Below, one piece after another: positions 28,137 through 37,669 of a stretch of 64,000 nt of DNA (position 1 is the stretch's first letter; each line of letters starts with the position of its first letter). The stretch is from JAGWBD01 sp965220615 (lineage in GTDB: Bacteria; Chloroflexota; Anaerolineae; Aggregatilineales; Phototrophicaceae), in assembly GCA_965220615.1 (NCBI GenBank), contig CBDCQL010000002.1, positions 496,001-560,000 on the forward strand, in the 5' to 3' direction. Both the position numbers and the translations under genes were made by a program. The notes below the pieces were generated by a model. That model saw only the letters and a list, made by a program, of their open reading frames with translations. It did no database searches and was not told the DNA's origin.

Positions 28137-31121
28137 ATGGCCCTAGGCTTCCAGGATGTGATTCTGCGACTGCACCATTTTTGGTCAAGGCAGGGTTGTG
28201 TGCTCTGGAACCCTCACAACGTGCAGGTCGGTGCCGGCACCAATAACCCGGCGACGCTGTTGCGCGTACTGGGGCCCGAACCCTGGCGTGTGGCCTACGT
28301 CGAACCCAGTATCCGCCCCGACGACGGGCGCTACGGGGATAATCCCAATCGCATGCAGCAGTTTTTCCAGTATCAGGTCATTCTGAAGCCGGACCCGGGA
28401 AACCCGCAGGAGCTGTACCTTGAGTCCTTGCGGGCGCTGGGCCTGAAGGCGGAAGAGCAGGACATCCGCTTTGTGGAGGACAACTGGGAGAGCCCGCCGC
28501 TGGGCGCCTGGGGCCTGGGCTGGGAAGTGTGGCTGAACGGCCAGGAGATCACCCAGTTCACCTATTTCCAGCAGGCCGGCGGCCTGGAACTGGACCCCGT
28601 GTCCGTAGAGATCACCTATGGCATCGAGCGCATCGTGCTGGCCCTGCAGGGCTCGGACAGCGTCTGGGACATTCGCTGGCTGGGCGACCTGAGTTACGGG
28701 GACGTATTTCTGCAGGGCGAGATCGAGCACTGCCGCTACTACTTTGAAATCGGCGACGTGCCGGCCCTGCAAGGGGTGTTCAATGCATGGGAAAAGGAGG
28801 GGCGGCGCGCCCTGGAGGCCGGCGCCATTCTGCCCGCCTACGATTACCTGCTGAAGCAAAGTCATCTATTCAACGTGCTGGACACGCGCGGCGCCATCGG
28901 CGTCACGGAACGGGCGACCTGGTTCCGCCGCATGCGCGATATGGCGCGCGACGTGGCCGCAGCATGGACGCGTCAACGGGAAGAAGCCGGTCATCCGCTG
29001 CAAAACGCCTTGTGGGATGCGCCTGCGGTGCCGGATCCCGGCCCGTTGCCGGTTGCGGCAACCGCGCCGGCAGATTTCCTTTTGGAACTGGGCGTAGAGG
29101 AATTGCCGGCGGCCGACGTTGACCGCGCCGCTTGCCAACTGGAAGCGGTGGCCACGGACTTTTTCGCCGACCTGCGCCTCTCGCACGCGGGGATTGCCGT
29201 GTCAGCCACGCCGCGCCGCCTTGTGCTGCACGCGCGGCAACTGGCGCCACGGCAGACGGCGCTTGAAGAGCGGGTCAAGGGGCCGCCGGCGGCCCGGGCC
29301 TGGGACGCCGCAGGCGAGCCGACGCGCGCCGCGCTGGGGTTCGCCCGCAGTCGTGGCGTGGCGCCGGAAGACCTGCAGGTTCAGGCCATGGATGGGGGCG
29401 ACTATGCGGTCGCGCTAACCCACACGCCGGGACGAGCGGTCGCGGAAGTACTGACCGAAGCGCTGCCCGCGCTGATTTCTGGCCTGCGTTTCCCCCGTAG
29501 CATGCGCTGGAACGCCAGTGCCGTGACCTTTTCGCGGCCTTTACGCTGGGTTCTTGCGCTGCACGGGGACAAGAGCATTCCCTTCCGCTACGCTGACGTC
29601 GTCAGCGGCACCAGCAGCCGCGGCGCGCGGCAGTTTGGCTCGGAAGAATTCCACGTAACGAACGCGCAGAATTACTTTCAGCGCATGGCCGACCAGGGCA
29701 TTTTCCTCCAGCGTGAAGCCCGCCGTGAAGAAATCATGTCCCAGGTCAGGACGCTGGCAGCCGAAGTCGGGGGGCGCATTCCGGAAGATCCGGCTTTGCT
29801 GGATGAGGTGGCCAATCTGGTGGAAGTGCCGTCGGCCTTCCGGGGCGCTTTCGACGAAGATTTTCTTAACTTGCCGCGCGAGGTGCTGGTGGCCGTCATG
29901 CGCAAACACCAGCGCTACTTCCCGCTGGAGGATGATAAGGGCCGGCTGCTGCCCTGGTTCATCGCCGTGCGCAACGGCGACCAGCAGGGGATGGCCAACA
30001 TCGTCGCCGGCAATGAACACGTTTTGCGCGCCCGTTTCAGCGATGCCCGCTACTTTATTGAAGAAGACCTGCGGGTGCCGCTGGCCGCGCATTTGCCGCG
30101 GCTGGATACGCTGGTCTTTCACGAAAGCCTGGGATCGATGCTCGACAAGAACCGCCGTGTCGCGGCGCTCGTGCCGGAGACCGGCGCCTTGCTGGGCCTG
30201 GACGCGGCCGTCATTGCCGTGGCGCAGGAGGCGGCGCAACTGGCCCGCGCTGACCTGGCGACGCAGATGGTGGTCGAAATGACCTCGCTGCAGGGCGTCA
30301 TGGGGCGCGAGTACGCCAGGCGCGCCGGCAGTCCTGCGGAGGTGGCGCAGGCCATCTTCGAGTTCTGGCAACCCCGCAGCGCGGAAGACGGGTTGCCCGC
30401 CAGCGAGGCCGGTGCTCTGCTGGCGTTGACGGACCGGCTGGACAGCCTGGCAGGTCTCTTTGCGGCGGGGGTGGAGCCGCGGGCCACCGCCGATCCCTAC
30501 GGCCTGCGACGGGCCGCGCTGGGAGTCATTCGGATCCTCTGCGACCGGAAAATGGACCACGGTCTGGATGCATTGCTTGCGCCTGTGGCCCGGGCGCAAC
30601 CGCTCGCTGCGGATGATCAGCCTCGCCAGGCGCTGCAGGATTTCCTCTCAGCCCGCCTGAATGCCTGGCTGCAGGATCAGGGCTTCGCGGTGGATGTTCT
30701 GGAGGCCGTGTTGGCGGAGCAGGGCAGCAATCCCTGGCGCGCCCTGCAGTTCGCGGGCCAACTGCAGTGCTGGGTCGGCCGGCCGGACTGGACACTGGTC
30801 CTCGACAGTTTCTCCCGCTGCGTGCGCATCACGCGGGGGACGGAGTCGGCAGCGACCCTGCAAACGGCCCTGCTGCGCGAACCTCAGGAACGCGCGCTTC
30901 ATCAAGCGCTGAAGCGGGCGCAAGAGGCGCAGGCGGAGGGCAACGTGGATTCCCTGCTCGCTGCCGTGGAATCGCTGGTGCCGACGATCCGGGATTTTTT
31001 CGATCACGTGTTGGTCAACGTGGAGGATGAGACCTTGCGAGAGAATCGTCTGGCGTTGCTTCAGTCCATCGCTGCCTTGCAGGCTGGCCGCATCGATCTG
31101 TCGCGTCTGAGTGGCTTTTAG
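28137..31121 (+). CDS. glyQS: Glycyl-tRNA synthetase, fused alpha and beta chains
   Basis: A 994-residue single chain that charges tRNA-Gly with glycine. Residues 1-300 are the catalytic alpha chain: MALGFQDVILRLHHFWSRQG, then VGAGTNNPATLLRVLGPEPW, and the class II motif segment QFTYFQQAGG. A short proline-rich linker (about 305-318) leads to the beta chain, which begins FLLELGVEELPA. It continues with MRKHQRYFPL and LARADLATQMVVEMTSLQG, and ends in an anticodon-binding helical region. The ATG at 28137 is preferred over the one at 28095 because alpha chains start at this point and AGGG lies upstream. Most bacteria encode the tetrameric enzyme as two genes; fused chains occur in several lineages. 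Confidence 0.95.
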   Translation: MALGFQDVILRLHHFWSRQGCVLWNPHNVQVGAGTNNPATLLRVLGPEPWRVAYVEPSIRPDDGRYGDNPNRMQQFFQYQVILKPDPGNPQELYLESLRALGLKAEEQDIRFVEDNWESPPLGAWGLGWEVWLNGQEITQFTYFQQAGGLELDPVSVEITYGIERIVLALQGSDSVWDIRWLGDLSYGDVFLQGEIEHCRYYFEIGDVPALQGVFNAWEKEGRRALEAGAILPAYDYLLKQSHLFNVLDTRGAIGVTERATWFRRMRDMARDVAAAWTRQREEAGHPLQNALWDAPAVPDPGPLPVAATAPADFLLELGVEELPAADVDRAACQLEAVATDFFADLRLSHAGIAVSATPRRLVLHARQLAPRQTALEERVKGPPAARAWDAAGEPTRAALGFARSRGVAPEDLQVQAMDGGDYAVALTHTPGRAVAEVLTEALPALISGLRFPRSMRWNASAVTFSRPLRWVLALHGDKSIPFRYADVVSGTSSRGARQFGSEEFHVTNAQNYFQRMADQGIFLQREARREEIMSQVRTLAAEVGGRIPEDPALLDEVANLVEVPSAFRGAFDEDFLNLPREVLVAVMRKHQRYFPLEDDKGRLLPWFIAVRNGDQQGMANIVAGNEHVLRARFSDARYFIEEDLRVPLAAHLPRLDTLVFHESLGSMLDKNRRVAALVPETGALLGLDAAVIAVAQEAAQLARADLATQMVVEMTSLQGVMGREYARRAGSPAEVAQAIFEFWQPRSAEDGLPASEAGALLALTDRLDSLAGLFAAGVEPRATADPYGLRRAALGVIRILCDRKMDHGLDALLAPVARAQPLAADDQPRQALQDFLSARLNAWLQDQGFAVDVLEAVLAEQGSNPWRALQFAGQLQCWVGRPDWTLVLDSFSRCVRITRGTESAATLQTALLREPQERALHQALKRAQEAQAEGNVDSLLAAVESLVPTIRDFFDHVLVNVEDETLRENRLALLQSIAALQAGRIDLSRLSGF

Positions 31122-31237
31122 AGCGGCGGTCGACGGGCCCTGATGCGGCCCGCCACTCACAGGATTCTAAAGAACTTCGCCCTTGAAATTAGAACACATG
31201 TACTATACTCTTGCCTGAGGGAGTATGGCGGCGGGGA

Positions 31238-31266
31238 TTGCCGCCGCAGCCGCCCTTTCGTATAAT
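31238..31266 (+). promoter_or_regulatory. Promoter of dnaG-rpoD (near-consensus sigma70)
   Basis: TTGCCG (31238-31243), a 17-bp spacer and a perfect TATAAT (31261-31266) stand 26 bp before the dnaG ATG. A second, weaker pair lies upstream (TTGAAA 31183-31188 and TATACT 31204-31209, spacer 15 bp). Confidence 0.65.
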
Positions 31267-31292
31267 GTTGACCCGTAGTCGGGGACAGGGCC

Positions 31293-33257
31293 ATGTCCGT
31301 CGCTGACGAGATCAAGTCCCGCATCGATATTGTCACCTACATTCAGCAGTACGTCCCGCTGAAGAAGGCCGGCCGCTACTACAAGGCCAACTGTCCCTTT
31401 CACAGCGAACGCACGCCCTCCTTCATCGTCAATCCGGATACACAGAGCTGGCGTTGCTTCGGCAGCTGTGCCGAAGGTGGCGACCTGTTCTCCTTTGCCC
31501 AGAAGCACCACGGCTGGAGCTTCCGCGAGGCTCTGGAAGATCTCGGACGCCAGGCGGGGGTGGAGTTGCGGCGGCAGACCGACGAGCAGAGGCAGCAGGT
31601 GGCGCGCCGCGACGTCTTGCGGGGAGTGCTGCAGGCCGCGACCGACTGGTATCAGGAAAGACTGTGGGACACGCCGCAGGTGCTGAGCTATGCGCGGGAG
31701 CGGCGCGGCTTCAGCGACGATACGCTGCGGGCCTGGGCGCTGGGCTATGCACCCGGGGGCTGGCAGCACCTGCGCGAATACATGCGACAACTGGACTACA
31801 GCGACGAGGACCTGCTGGAAGTCGGTCTGCTGCGACGCCATGAGGAGAGCGGTCGCGTCTACGATTACTTCCGCAACCGCCTGCTCATCCCAATTCGGGA
31901 TGAACGCGGACGAGTGGTCGGCTTCGGCGCGCGCGCCCTGACGGACGAGGATCAGCCAAAGTATCTGAATTCGCCGCAAACGTCGCTTTTCGACAAGAGT
32001 CGCCTGCTCTACGGCTTGGACCGGGCGCGGCAGGCGATTCGCAACGAAAACACGGCGGTGATCGTAGAAGGCTATATGGACGTCCTTCAGGCCCACCAGG
32101 CCGGTCATATGAACGTCGTGGCGCAGATGGGCACGTCTCTGACCGAGCCGCAGTTGCGTCTGCTGACCCCGCGCCTGACAGCCAGGGTGGTGCTGGCGCT
32201 GGATTCTGACAGCGCCGGCCAGAATGCGACCATGCGTAGTCTCGAAGTGGCCCGTCAGACCCTGCAGGCCGATTACAGCGGGCGCCTGTCGCTGGACATT
32301 CGTGTGCTGCAGATGCCTGGCGGTGTAGACCCGGACGACCTCATCCGCGAGGATGCCACCGTCTGGGCCCTGCGGGTCGGGGAAGCCACGCCGGTCGCGG
32401 ACTATGTCATTGAGGCGGAGATGCAGGCGCTGCCCGGGAACGCCAGCATTCAGGAGCGGGAAGCCGTGGCCCGCAGGCTACTGCCCCTGTTGCTGGCTTC
32501 GGAAAACCGCCTTTATTCGCGCGACAACCTGCAAAAGCTGGCCATGCGCCTGCGTATCGCCGAGGATGAGCTACTGCGTTGGTCACAACGGCAAAGACCA
32601 GTCAACCGCCGTCGCAGGGAAGGCGCTGAGACGTCCCCTGAAGGGGTGACCCAGGCAACCGGTCCAGGGCAGGAGGACCAAAGTCGCGAGCGGGACTTCC
32701 TGGGCAACCTCTTGCGGCAACCGGACCTGGTCTACCGGATCAATCGCGCCTTTCGCGAACTGGCAGCCGGCGATCTGGCGCTGCTGCGTGGCCCGCTGGA
32801 AGCCTTTGGCGCCTCGGATTTCGTCAACCGGGACTGCTCATCGCTGTTGCAGGGGCTGCAACGGGCCTTGAAACAGGATGACCTGCCGGTGTTGGCCTGG
32901 CTGCAGGAGCAAGGCGATGACCTGCAGCGCGAGACCCTGCAACAACTCGAACGCGAGACACCCGGCAGCGACCTCGATCACGCTCGTACAGTGATGCGGC
33001 AGAGCTTCGGCGCGGACCTGCCGGTTGTCGTGAAACGCGCCGAAGCGGTCGACTGGCAGCGCGAATTGTTGCGAACTGCCCTGCGTTTGCGCCTCAGACG
33101 CCTGGAAAGGGAGCGCCGTGAACTTTATTACCTGCTTGAAGACGATGATGCGGGTAAGGAAGCCCTGCATGAACGCATCCAGTTGTCAGTAAAGGCGCGT
33201 AACCGGATCGAAATGGCGCTGCAGAATCAGACCCCTGCAAACCGGCAATCGACATGA
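31293..33257 (+). CDS. dnaG: DNA primase
   Basis: A 654-residue primase that lays RNA primers for the replisome. The N-terminal zinc ribbon has CPFHSERTPSF and then CFGSCAEGGD; the second pair is spaced CxxxC rather than CxxC. The TOPRIM catalytic core contains VIVEGYMDVLQAHQAG (about 251-266), ALDSDSAGQ (about 304) and DPDDLIRED. The C-terminal 200 residues form the helicase-binding domain that would contact DnaB, encoded 13 kb away in this window. The ATG lies 26 bp after a near-consensus -10. The stop overlaps the first possible ATG of the sigma factor gene, as in the classical dnaG-rpoD macromolecular-synthesis operon. Confidence 0.96.
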   Translation: MSVADEIKSRIDIVTYIQQYVPLKKAGRYYKANCPFHSERTPSFIVNPDTQSWRCFGSCAEGGDLFSFAQKHHGWSFREALEDLGRQAGVELRRQTDEQRQQVARRDVLRGVLQAATDWYQERLWDTPQVLSYARERRGFSDDTLRAWALGYAPGGWQHLREYMRQLDYSDEDLLEVGLLRRHEESGRVYDYFRNRLLIPIRDERGRVVGFGARALTDEDQPKYLNSPQTSLFDKSRLLYGLDRARQAIRNENTAVIVEGYMDVLQAHQAGHMNVVAQMGTSLTEPQLRLLTPRLTARVVLALDSDSAGQNATMRSLEVARQTLQADYSGRLSLDIRVLQMPGGVDPDDLIREDATVWALRVGEATPVADYVIEAEMQALPGNASIQEREAVARRLLPLLLASENRLYSRDNLQKLAMRLRIAEDELLRWSQRQRPVNRRRREGAETSPEGVTQATGPGQEDQSRERDFLGNLLRQPDLVYRINRAFRELAAGDLALLRGPLEAFGASDFVNRDCSSLLQGLQRALKQDDLPVLAWLQEQGDDLQRETLQQLERETPGSDLDHARTVMRQSFGADLPVVVKRAEAVDWQRELLRTALRLRLRRLERERRELYYLLEDDDAGKEALHERIQLSVKARNRIEMALQNQTPANRQST

Positions 33258-33289
33258 CAACCTTGCAGGAGCAGGAGAAGGGAGCCGGA

Positions 33290-34834
33290 ATGAACCCGAC
33301 GTCCATTGGAACCCGGCGTGCATCTGCCTCTCTCGCGTCCGGCAGGACCGGCGAGAGACAAGACAGAACTGACCGGGAGGAAATCGAAAACGACGCGTTG
33401 CGCCGACTTGAGGAGGAAGACCTGCAGGCCGGACATCATGACCCGGTCGGGGACCCAGTGCGTTTGTATCTGAAGGAGATCGGCCGGGTCAAGTTGCTTG
33501 AGGCATCGCACGAAGTCTGGCTAAGCATGCAAATCGCCGCCGAGCGCGAGCTGCAGACCGTGCTGGACGCCCATGCCTCTACCGGTGATGACCCAGGCGC
33601 GACGAAGGCCCCGGCGGGACACATCGGTGAGCATTTGTACGAAAGCGTGCTGCGCAACCATGGCGCGCTGTCGCAACTTTCGGCGCAGAGGCAGCTCCCG
33701 CCCCCGGACCTGGCGACCATGATTGAAGAGGTGAGCGCCATTGGGGACGAACTGGATCTGAGCGGCAACTCCGCGGCCCGTGCCTGGCTTGAAGCAATCG
33801 GCCCGGAACGCGACGATGCGTGGACGGACACGGCCCGCGCCCTTTATGCCAGCATGCAGGGGCTGTACCTGCTGCCCCGGGCCCTGCAGGTCTGGCTCCT
33901 GCGCCGCTGGCGCAAACAACGGGAATTGCCGGACGTTGAGGAGTTTCACCGCCTGCTGAAGACCGACCCGCAACTCGACGAGGACTTTGCGGAGCACTTT
34001 CATTGGGTGGAGCAGCGCGCCCTGCTGGCCATCGAGGCCCTGACGCGCGCGAACCTGCGCCTGGTGGTCAGCATTGCCAAGCGTTACACCGGGCGCGGCA
34101 TCAACTTTCTCGATCTCATTCAGGAGGGCAATCTCGGCCTGCTGCGCGCCGTCGAGAAATTCGATCACGCGCGCGGCTACAAGTTCAGCACCTACGCGAC
34201 CTGGTGGATTCGTCAGGCAATCAGCCGCGCCATAGCGGACCAGGCGCGGACGATCCGCATTCCGGTCCACATGATCGAGACCATCAACCGCCTGGCGCGG
34301 GTACAGGTGCAACTCACCCAGGAACTGGGCGCCGAGCCGGATGCGGAACGCGTTGCCCTGGAGATGGACTTCCTGACGCCTTCAGAGTCCGCCGCCATTC
34401 GCGAAAGCATCGATAGCGGAAAAGCGCTCGATGTCGATTTGCAACGAAAGTTGCGTCGGGCCGCGCAAAAAGTGCGTCGCATTCAGCGCATCAGTCAGGA
34501 ACCGATGAGCCTGGACAGCCCGGTGGGAGAGGAAGACAGCAGTACCCTGGGCGATTTCATACCGGATGAGGAGACCGCTGGCCCGGTCGATGCTGCCAGC
34601 CGCCAGTTGCTACGGGAACAGATGCAGACGGCCCTGGGTGTACTCAGTGAGCGCGAACGCGATGTGCTGGAGCGACGTTACGGTCTGCTGGACGGGCGGG
34701 CGCGCACCCTGGAGGAGGTGGGGCGCGAGTTTCGCGTCACCCGCGAACGCATCCGCCAGATTGAAGCCCGTGCGCTGCGCAAACTGCGCCATCCGTCCCG
34801 CAGCCGCCAGTTGCGCGACTACCTGACGATGTAG
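33290..34834 (+). CDS. rpoD: Primary sigma factor (sigma70/SigA type)
   Basis: A 514-residue principal sigma factor. Counting from the alternative ATG at 33254, which overlaps the dnaG stop, region 1.2 lies at about 66-95 (DPVRLYLKEIGRVKLLEASH). Region 2 is at 262-340 (RANLRLVVSIAKRYTGRG, GYKFSTYATWWIRQAISRAI), and region 4 at 460-524 (LSERERDVLERRYGLLDG, EVGREFRVTRERIRQIEARA). A non-conserved segment of about 150 residues separates regions 1.2 and 2. Region 3 carries some 35 extra residues before QEPMSLDSPVGEEDSS. The ATG at 33290 is preferred because GGAGAAGGGAG lies just upstream. It would recognise the TTGxxx/TATAAT-type promoters seen in this window. Confidence 0.93.
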   Translation: MNPTSIGTRRASASLASGRTGERQDRTDREEIENDALRRLEEEDLQAGHHDPVGDPVRLYLKEIGRVKLLEASHEVWLSMQIAAERELQTVLDAHASTGDDPGATKAPAGHIGEHLYESVLRNHGALSQLSAQRQLPPPDLATMIEEVSAIGDELDLSGNSAARAWLEAIGPERDDAWTDTARALYASMQGLYLLPRALQVWLLRRWRKQRELPDVEEFHRLLKTDPQLDEDFAEHFHWVEQRALLAIEALTRANLRLVVSIAKRYTGRGINFLDLIQEGNLGLLRAVEKFDHARGYKFSTYATWWIRQAISRAIADQARTIRIPVHMIETINRLARVQVQLTQELGAEPDAERVALEMDFLTPSESAAIRESIDSGKALDVDLQRKLRRAAQKVRRIQRISQEPMSLDSPVGEEDSSTLGDFIPDEETAGPVDAASRQLLREQMQTALGVLSERERDVLERRYGLLDGRARTLEEVGREFRVTRERIRQIEARALRKLRHPSRSRQLRDYLTM

Positions 34835-34915
34835 CCGCTGCAACCCCCGGGCGAGCAGTTGCAAGTCAGGGTCTGGCGGCGTCGCCAGGCCCGCATTTTC
34901 AGGACGTCAAATCAT

Positions 34916-34944
34916 TTGACGCCTTGCGCCAGATATGCTAATCT
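34916..34944 (+). promoter_or_regulatory. Candidate promoter of the nuo operon
   Basis: TTGACG (34916-34921) is a five-of-six match to the -35 consensus. With a 17-bp spacer the -10 would be TAATCT (34939-34944), a weak match; TATGCT overlaps it. It lies 44 bp before the nuoA ATG, in the only non-coding gap upstream of the operon. Confidence 0.4.
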
Positions 34945-34988
34945 GCGCCTGTTTGCTCCAAAATGAACAAACGCTCGGGGAAGGCACC

Positions 34989-35348
34989 ATGGCGTTGCAG
35001 GAATTCGCACCCATCACCGCGTTGCTGGTGATATCGCTTGCGGTTGCCCTGCTGATCCTGTTCATTTCGCGCATTTTCGGCCCGCAGCGTCCTTCCCTGC
35101 GCAAGTCGGCGCCTTATGAGAGCGGTGTCAAACCGATCGGGCCGGGTACCCGCCGACTGCCAGTGCAGTTTTACCTGGTGGCGGTGCTCTTCATCCTCTT
35201 CGACATCGAGGTCATTTTCTTCCTGCCCTGGGCAGTGATTTTCCGGGAACTGGCGCTATACGGCCTGGTGACCATGGGAATCTTCACGCTCGTTCTGACC
35301 ATCGGCCTCGTCTATGAGTGGAAGTCAGGAGCACTGGAATGGGAGTAA
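34989..35348 (+). CDS. nuoA: NADH-quinone oxidoreductase subunit A
   Basis: A 119-residue membrane subunit of respiratory complex I with three hydrophobic helices (about 10-32, 63-85, 90-112). Between helices 1 and 2 it has the family motif PYESGVKPIG; helix 2 carries the conserved acidic residues in FILFDIEVIFF. Length is normal. The ATG at 34989 has GGGGAAGG four bases upstream. First gene of a 14-gene operon; the nuoB start lies inside its last codons. Confidence 0.95.
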   Translation: MALQEFAPITALLVISLAVALLILFISRIFGPQRPSLRKSAPYESGVKPIGPGTRRLPVQFYLVAVLFILFDIEVIFFLPWAVIFRELALYGLVTMGIFTLVLTIGLVYEWKSGALEWE

Positions 35349-35839
35349 GCTCGAAACTTGGCAACCTTGGCGTGGTAACGACCACGCTGGACCAGGCGAT
35401 AAACTGGGCGCGCACGGGCGCGATGTGGCCGCTGCTCTTCGGCCTGGCCTGTTGCGCCATCGAATACATGAGTACCCAGGCGTCCAGCTACGACATGTCG
35501 CGTTTTGGCATGGAACTCAATCGCGCCACGCCACGGCAGGCGGACCTGTTGATCGTCTCCGGCCGCGTGACGCGCAAGATGGCGCCCGTGGTGCGGCAGC
35601 TCTACGACCAGATGGCGGCGCCCAAATGGGTCATCTCCATGGGCGACTGCGCTTCCTGCGGCGGCATCTACAACAACTACGCCATCGTGCAGGGCGTCGA
35701 CGAAATCGTCCCGGTCGATGTTTACATCGCCGGCTGCCCGCCGCGGCCGGAACAACTGATGCACGGCGTCCTGACCCTGCACCAGAAGGTGCATGGCGAG
35801 ACCATCCTGGACTGGGCTGCGGAGGCGCCGCGTGCCTGA
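35339..35839 (+). CDS. nuoB: NADH-quinone oxidoreductase subunit B
   Basis: A 166-residue peripheral subunit that holds cluster N2, the last iron-sulfur cluster before quinone. The ligand cysteines are in LACCAIEYM, MGDCASCGG and IAGCPPRPE. The ATG at 35339 overlaps the end of nuoA by ten bases and has AGGAG upstream; a 7-codon upstream extension is less likely. The nuoC start again overlaps its stop. Confidence 0.96.
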   Translation: MGVSSKLGNLGVVTTTLDQAINWARTGAMWPLLFGLACCAIEYMSTQASSYDMSRFGMELNRATPRQADLLIVSGRVTRKMAPVVRQLYDQMAAPKWVISMGDCASCGGIYNNYAIVQGVDEIVPVDVYIAGCPPRPEQLMHGVLTLHQKVHGETILDWAAEAPRA

Positions 35840-36371
35840 GATTGCCCCGGCCCGGGACGCCGCAGCAGCATTGCAGGAATCGATGCCCGACGCGCTGCTG
35901 GACAGCCATAGTTTTCGGGATGAAACGACCCTGATCGTCCCGTCCGCGCAGGTCGAAGACGTGTGTCGCTTTCTGCGCGATACGCCTGGGCTGGTCTTCA
36001 ATTTCCTTTCCGACATAAGCGCCGTGGACTACTGGCCGGAACAGGACCGGCCGGAGCGATTCGGCATTTGCTACCACTTGCTCTCCATGCTTTATGGCCG
36101 ACGGCTGCGGGTGAAGATTTTTGTGGCGGAGGACGAGGCCGAAGCGCCAACCTTGACCGCTGTCTGGCCCGGCGCCAACTGGCTGGAGCGCGAGATCTTT
36201 GACCTGATGGGCATCCGCTTCCGCGGCCATCCGGACATGCGCCGGGTTTTGATGCCGGCGGACTGGGACGGTCATCCGCACCGGCGGGATTACCCGCTGG
36301 GTTACGAGCAGGTGCAGTTCTCCTTCAACGCCGAGGAGATCATGAAGCACAAGCCTTTCGCGAAAGAGTAG
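35832..36371 (+). CDS. nuoC: NADH-quinone oxidoreductase subunit C (30 kDa)
   Basis: A 179-residue subunit of the hydrophilic arm. The GTG at 35832 sits six bases after GGAGG and overlaps the nuoB stop by eight bases. The C-terminal signature is intact: WPGANWLEREIFDLMGIRFR followed by HPDMRRVLMPADWDGHPHRR and DYPLGYE. It is separate from nuoD, as in thermophilic and many aerobic bacteria, not fused as in E. coli. Confidence 0.95.
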   Translation: MPEIAPARDAAAALQESMPDALLDSHSFRDETTLIVPSAQVEDVCRFLRDTPGLVFNFLSDISAVDYWPEQDRPERFGICYHLLSMLYGRRLRVKIFVAEDEAEAPTLTAVWPGANWLEREIFDLMGIRFRGHPDMRRVLMPADWDGHPHRRDYPLGYEQVQFSFNAEEIMKHKPFAKE

Positions 36372-36384
36372 GCCGGGAGCGAGC

Positions 36385-37650
36385 ATGGCAGTCGTCGAGA
36401 CGCCAACCAATGCCCCTGACGCGTACCGTTGGGAAGGCAACATAGAGGAATTGCGGGGTCTCGTCTCGGAGCGGGCTTTCTCTGGCGAGACGATGCTGCT
36501 CAACATGGGACCGCACCATCCCAGCACGCATGGCGTGCTGCGGGTCCTGCTCGAACTGGACGGCGAGCAGATCGTCAACGCCGTGCCGGACGTGGGCTTT
36601 TTGCACACAGGCATCGAAAAGACCATCGAATCCAAGACCTACGAGAAGGGCGTGACGGCCACGGACCGCATGGACTACCTGTCGCCGCTGTCCAACAACA
36701 TGGCCTTTTGTCTGGCGGTCGAGAAGCTGGTGGACCTGGACGTGCCGCCACGCGCCCGGTTGATTCGCGTGATCTGCCTGGAGTTGCAGCGCATCGCCAG
36801 CCACATGGTCTGGCTGGGGACGCACGCCATCGATCTGGGCGCCATGAGTGTGCTGCTTTACGCGTTCCGCGAACGCGAAAAGGTGCTGGACATGCTGGAG
36901 ATGCTGTCCGGCCAACGCATGATGGGCAGTTACTTTCGGCCGGGCGGCGTCTGGCGCGACATCACGTCGGACTTCAAGCCAACCCTCGTGAAGTTCCTCG
37001 GTGAGTTCCCGCGGGCCGTGGAGGACTACCAACGATTGCTTGAGAAGAACCCCATCTGGGTTGATCGCACCCAGGGCGTGGGCGTGATCGAGCCCGAGCA
37101 GGCGCTGGCCTGGGGCATGACCGGGCCCACGCTGCGTGGCAGCGGCGTCAACTGGGACCTGCGCAAGTCGATGCCTTACAGCGACTACGAACAGTTCACC
37201 TTCAACGTGCCGCTGGGCGAGCACGGCGACGTCTACGATCGTTTCATGTGCCGCATCCTGGAACTGTGGGAGTCGATGAAGATTCTGCACCAGGCGCTGG
37301 AGCGGCTGGAAGACAGGGGGCCATTCCGCTCCGACAACCGCAAGTTCGTGCCGCCACCGCGCAGCGAACTGGGCCAGAGCATGGAGGCGGTCATTCACCA
37401 TTTCAAGTTGTGGACGGCGGGTTTCGACGCGCCGGACGAGGAAGTCTTCGCCGCCGTCGAGAGCCCCCGTGGTGAAATTGGTTGTTATCTGCACGGGACC
37501 GGTGGCAACATGCCGCGCCGCGTCCACTTCAAGACGCCCTCTTTCATGCACATCAGTTCATTGCCGTTGCTGACCCAGGGTCATTTCATCGCCGATCTGG
37601 TGGCGATCATCGGCAGCGTGGACATTGTGCTGGGCGATTGCGATCGTTAG
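36385..37650 (+). CDS. nuoD: NADH-quinone oxidoreductase subunit D (49 kDa)
   Basis: A 421-residue subunit forming the quinone-binding site with NuoB. Landmarks: MLLNMGPHHPSTHGVLRV (about 33-50), with the quinone-site histidines; FLHTGIEKTIESKTYEKG; YLSPLSNNMAFCLAVEKL; and the C-terminal IGSVDIVLGDCDR. Length is typical, with no fusion to NuoC. The ATG at 36385 has GGGAG upstream and lies 13 bp after nuoC. Confidence 0.97.
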   Translation: MAVVETPTNAPDAYRWEGNIEELRGLVSERAFSGETMLLNMGPHHPSTHGVLRVLLELDGEQIVNAVPDVGFLHTGIEKTIESKTYEKGVTATDRMDYLSPLSNNMAFCLAVEKLVDLDVPPRARLIRVICLELQRIASHMVWLGTHAIDLGAMSVLLYAFREREKVLDMLEMLSGQRMMGSYFRPGGVWRDITSDFKPTLVKFLGEFPRAVEDYQRLLEKNPIWVDRTQGVGVIEPEQALAWGMTGPTLRGSGVNWDLRKSMPYSDYEQFTFNVPLGEHGDVYDRFMCRILELWESMKILHQALERLEDRGPFRSDNRKFVPPPRSELGQSMEAVIHHFKLWTAGFDAPDEEVFAAVESPRGEIGCYLHGTGGNMPRRVHFKTPSFMHISSLPLLTQGHFIADLVAIIGSVDIVLGDCDR

Positions 37651-37669
37651 GGCGTCAGGGACGGAAGGA

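Noticed and set aside
35839..36635. Long minus-strand open frames across nuoC/nuoD and most other nuo genes
   Set aside because: They are antisense to conserved complex I genes with clear motifs and show no domain of their own.
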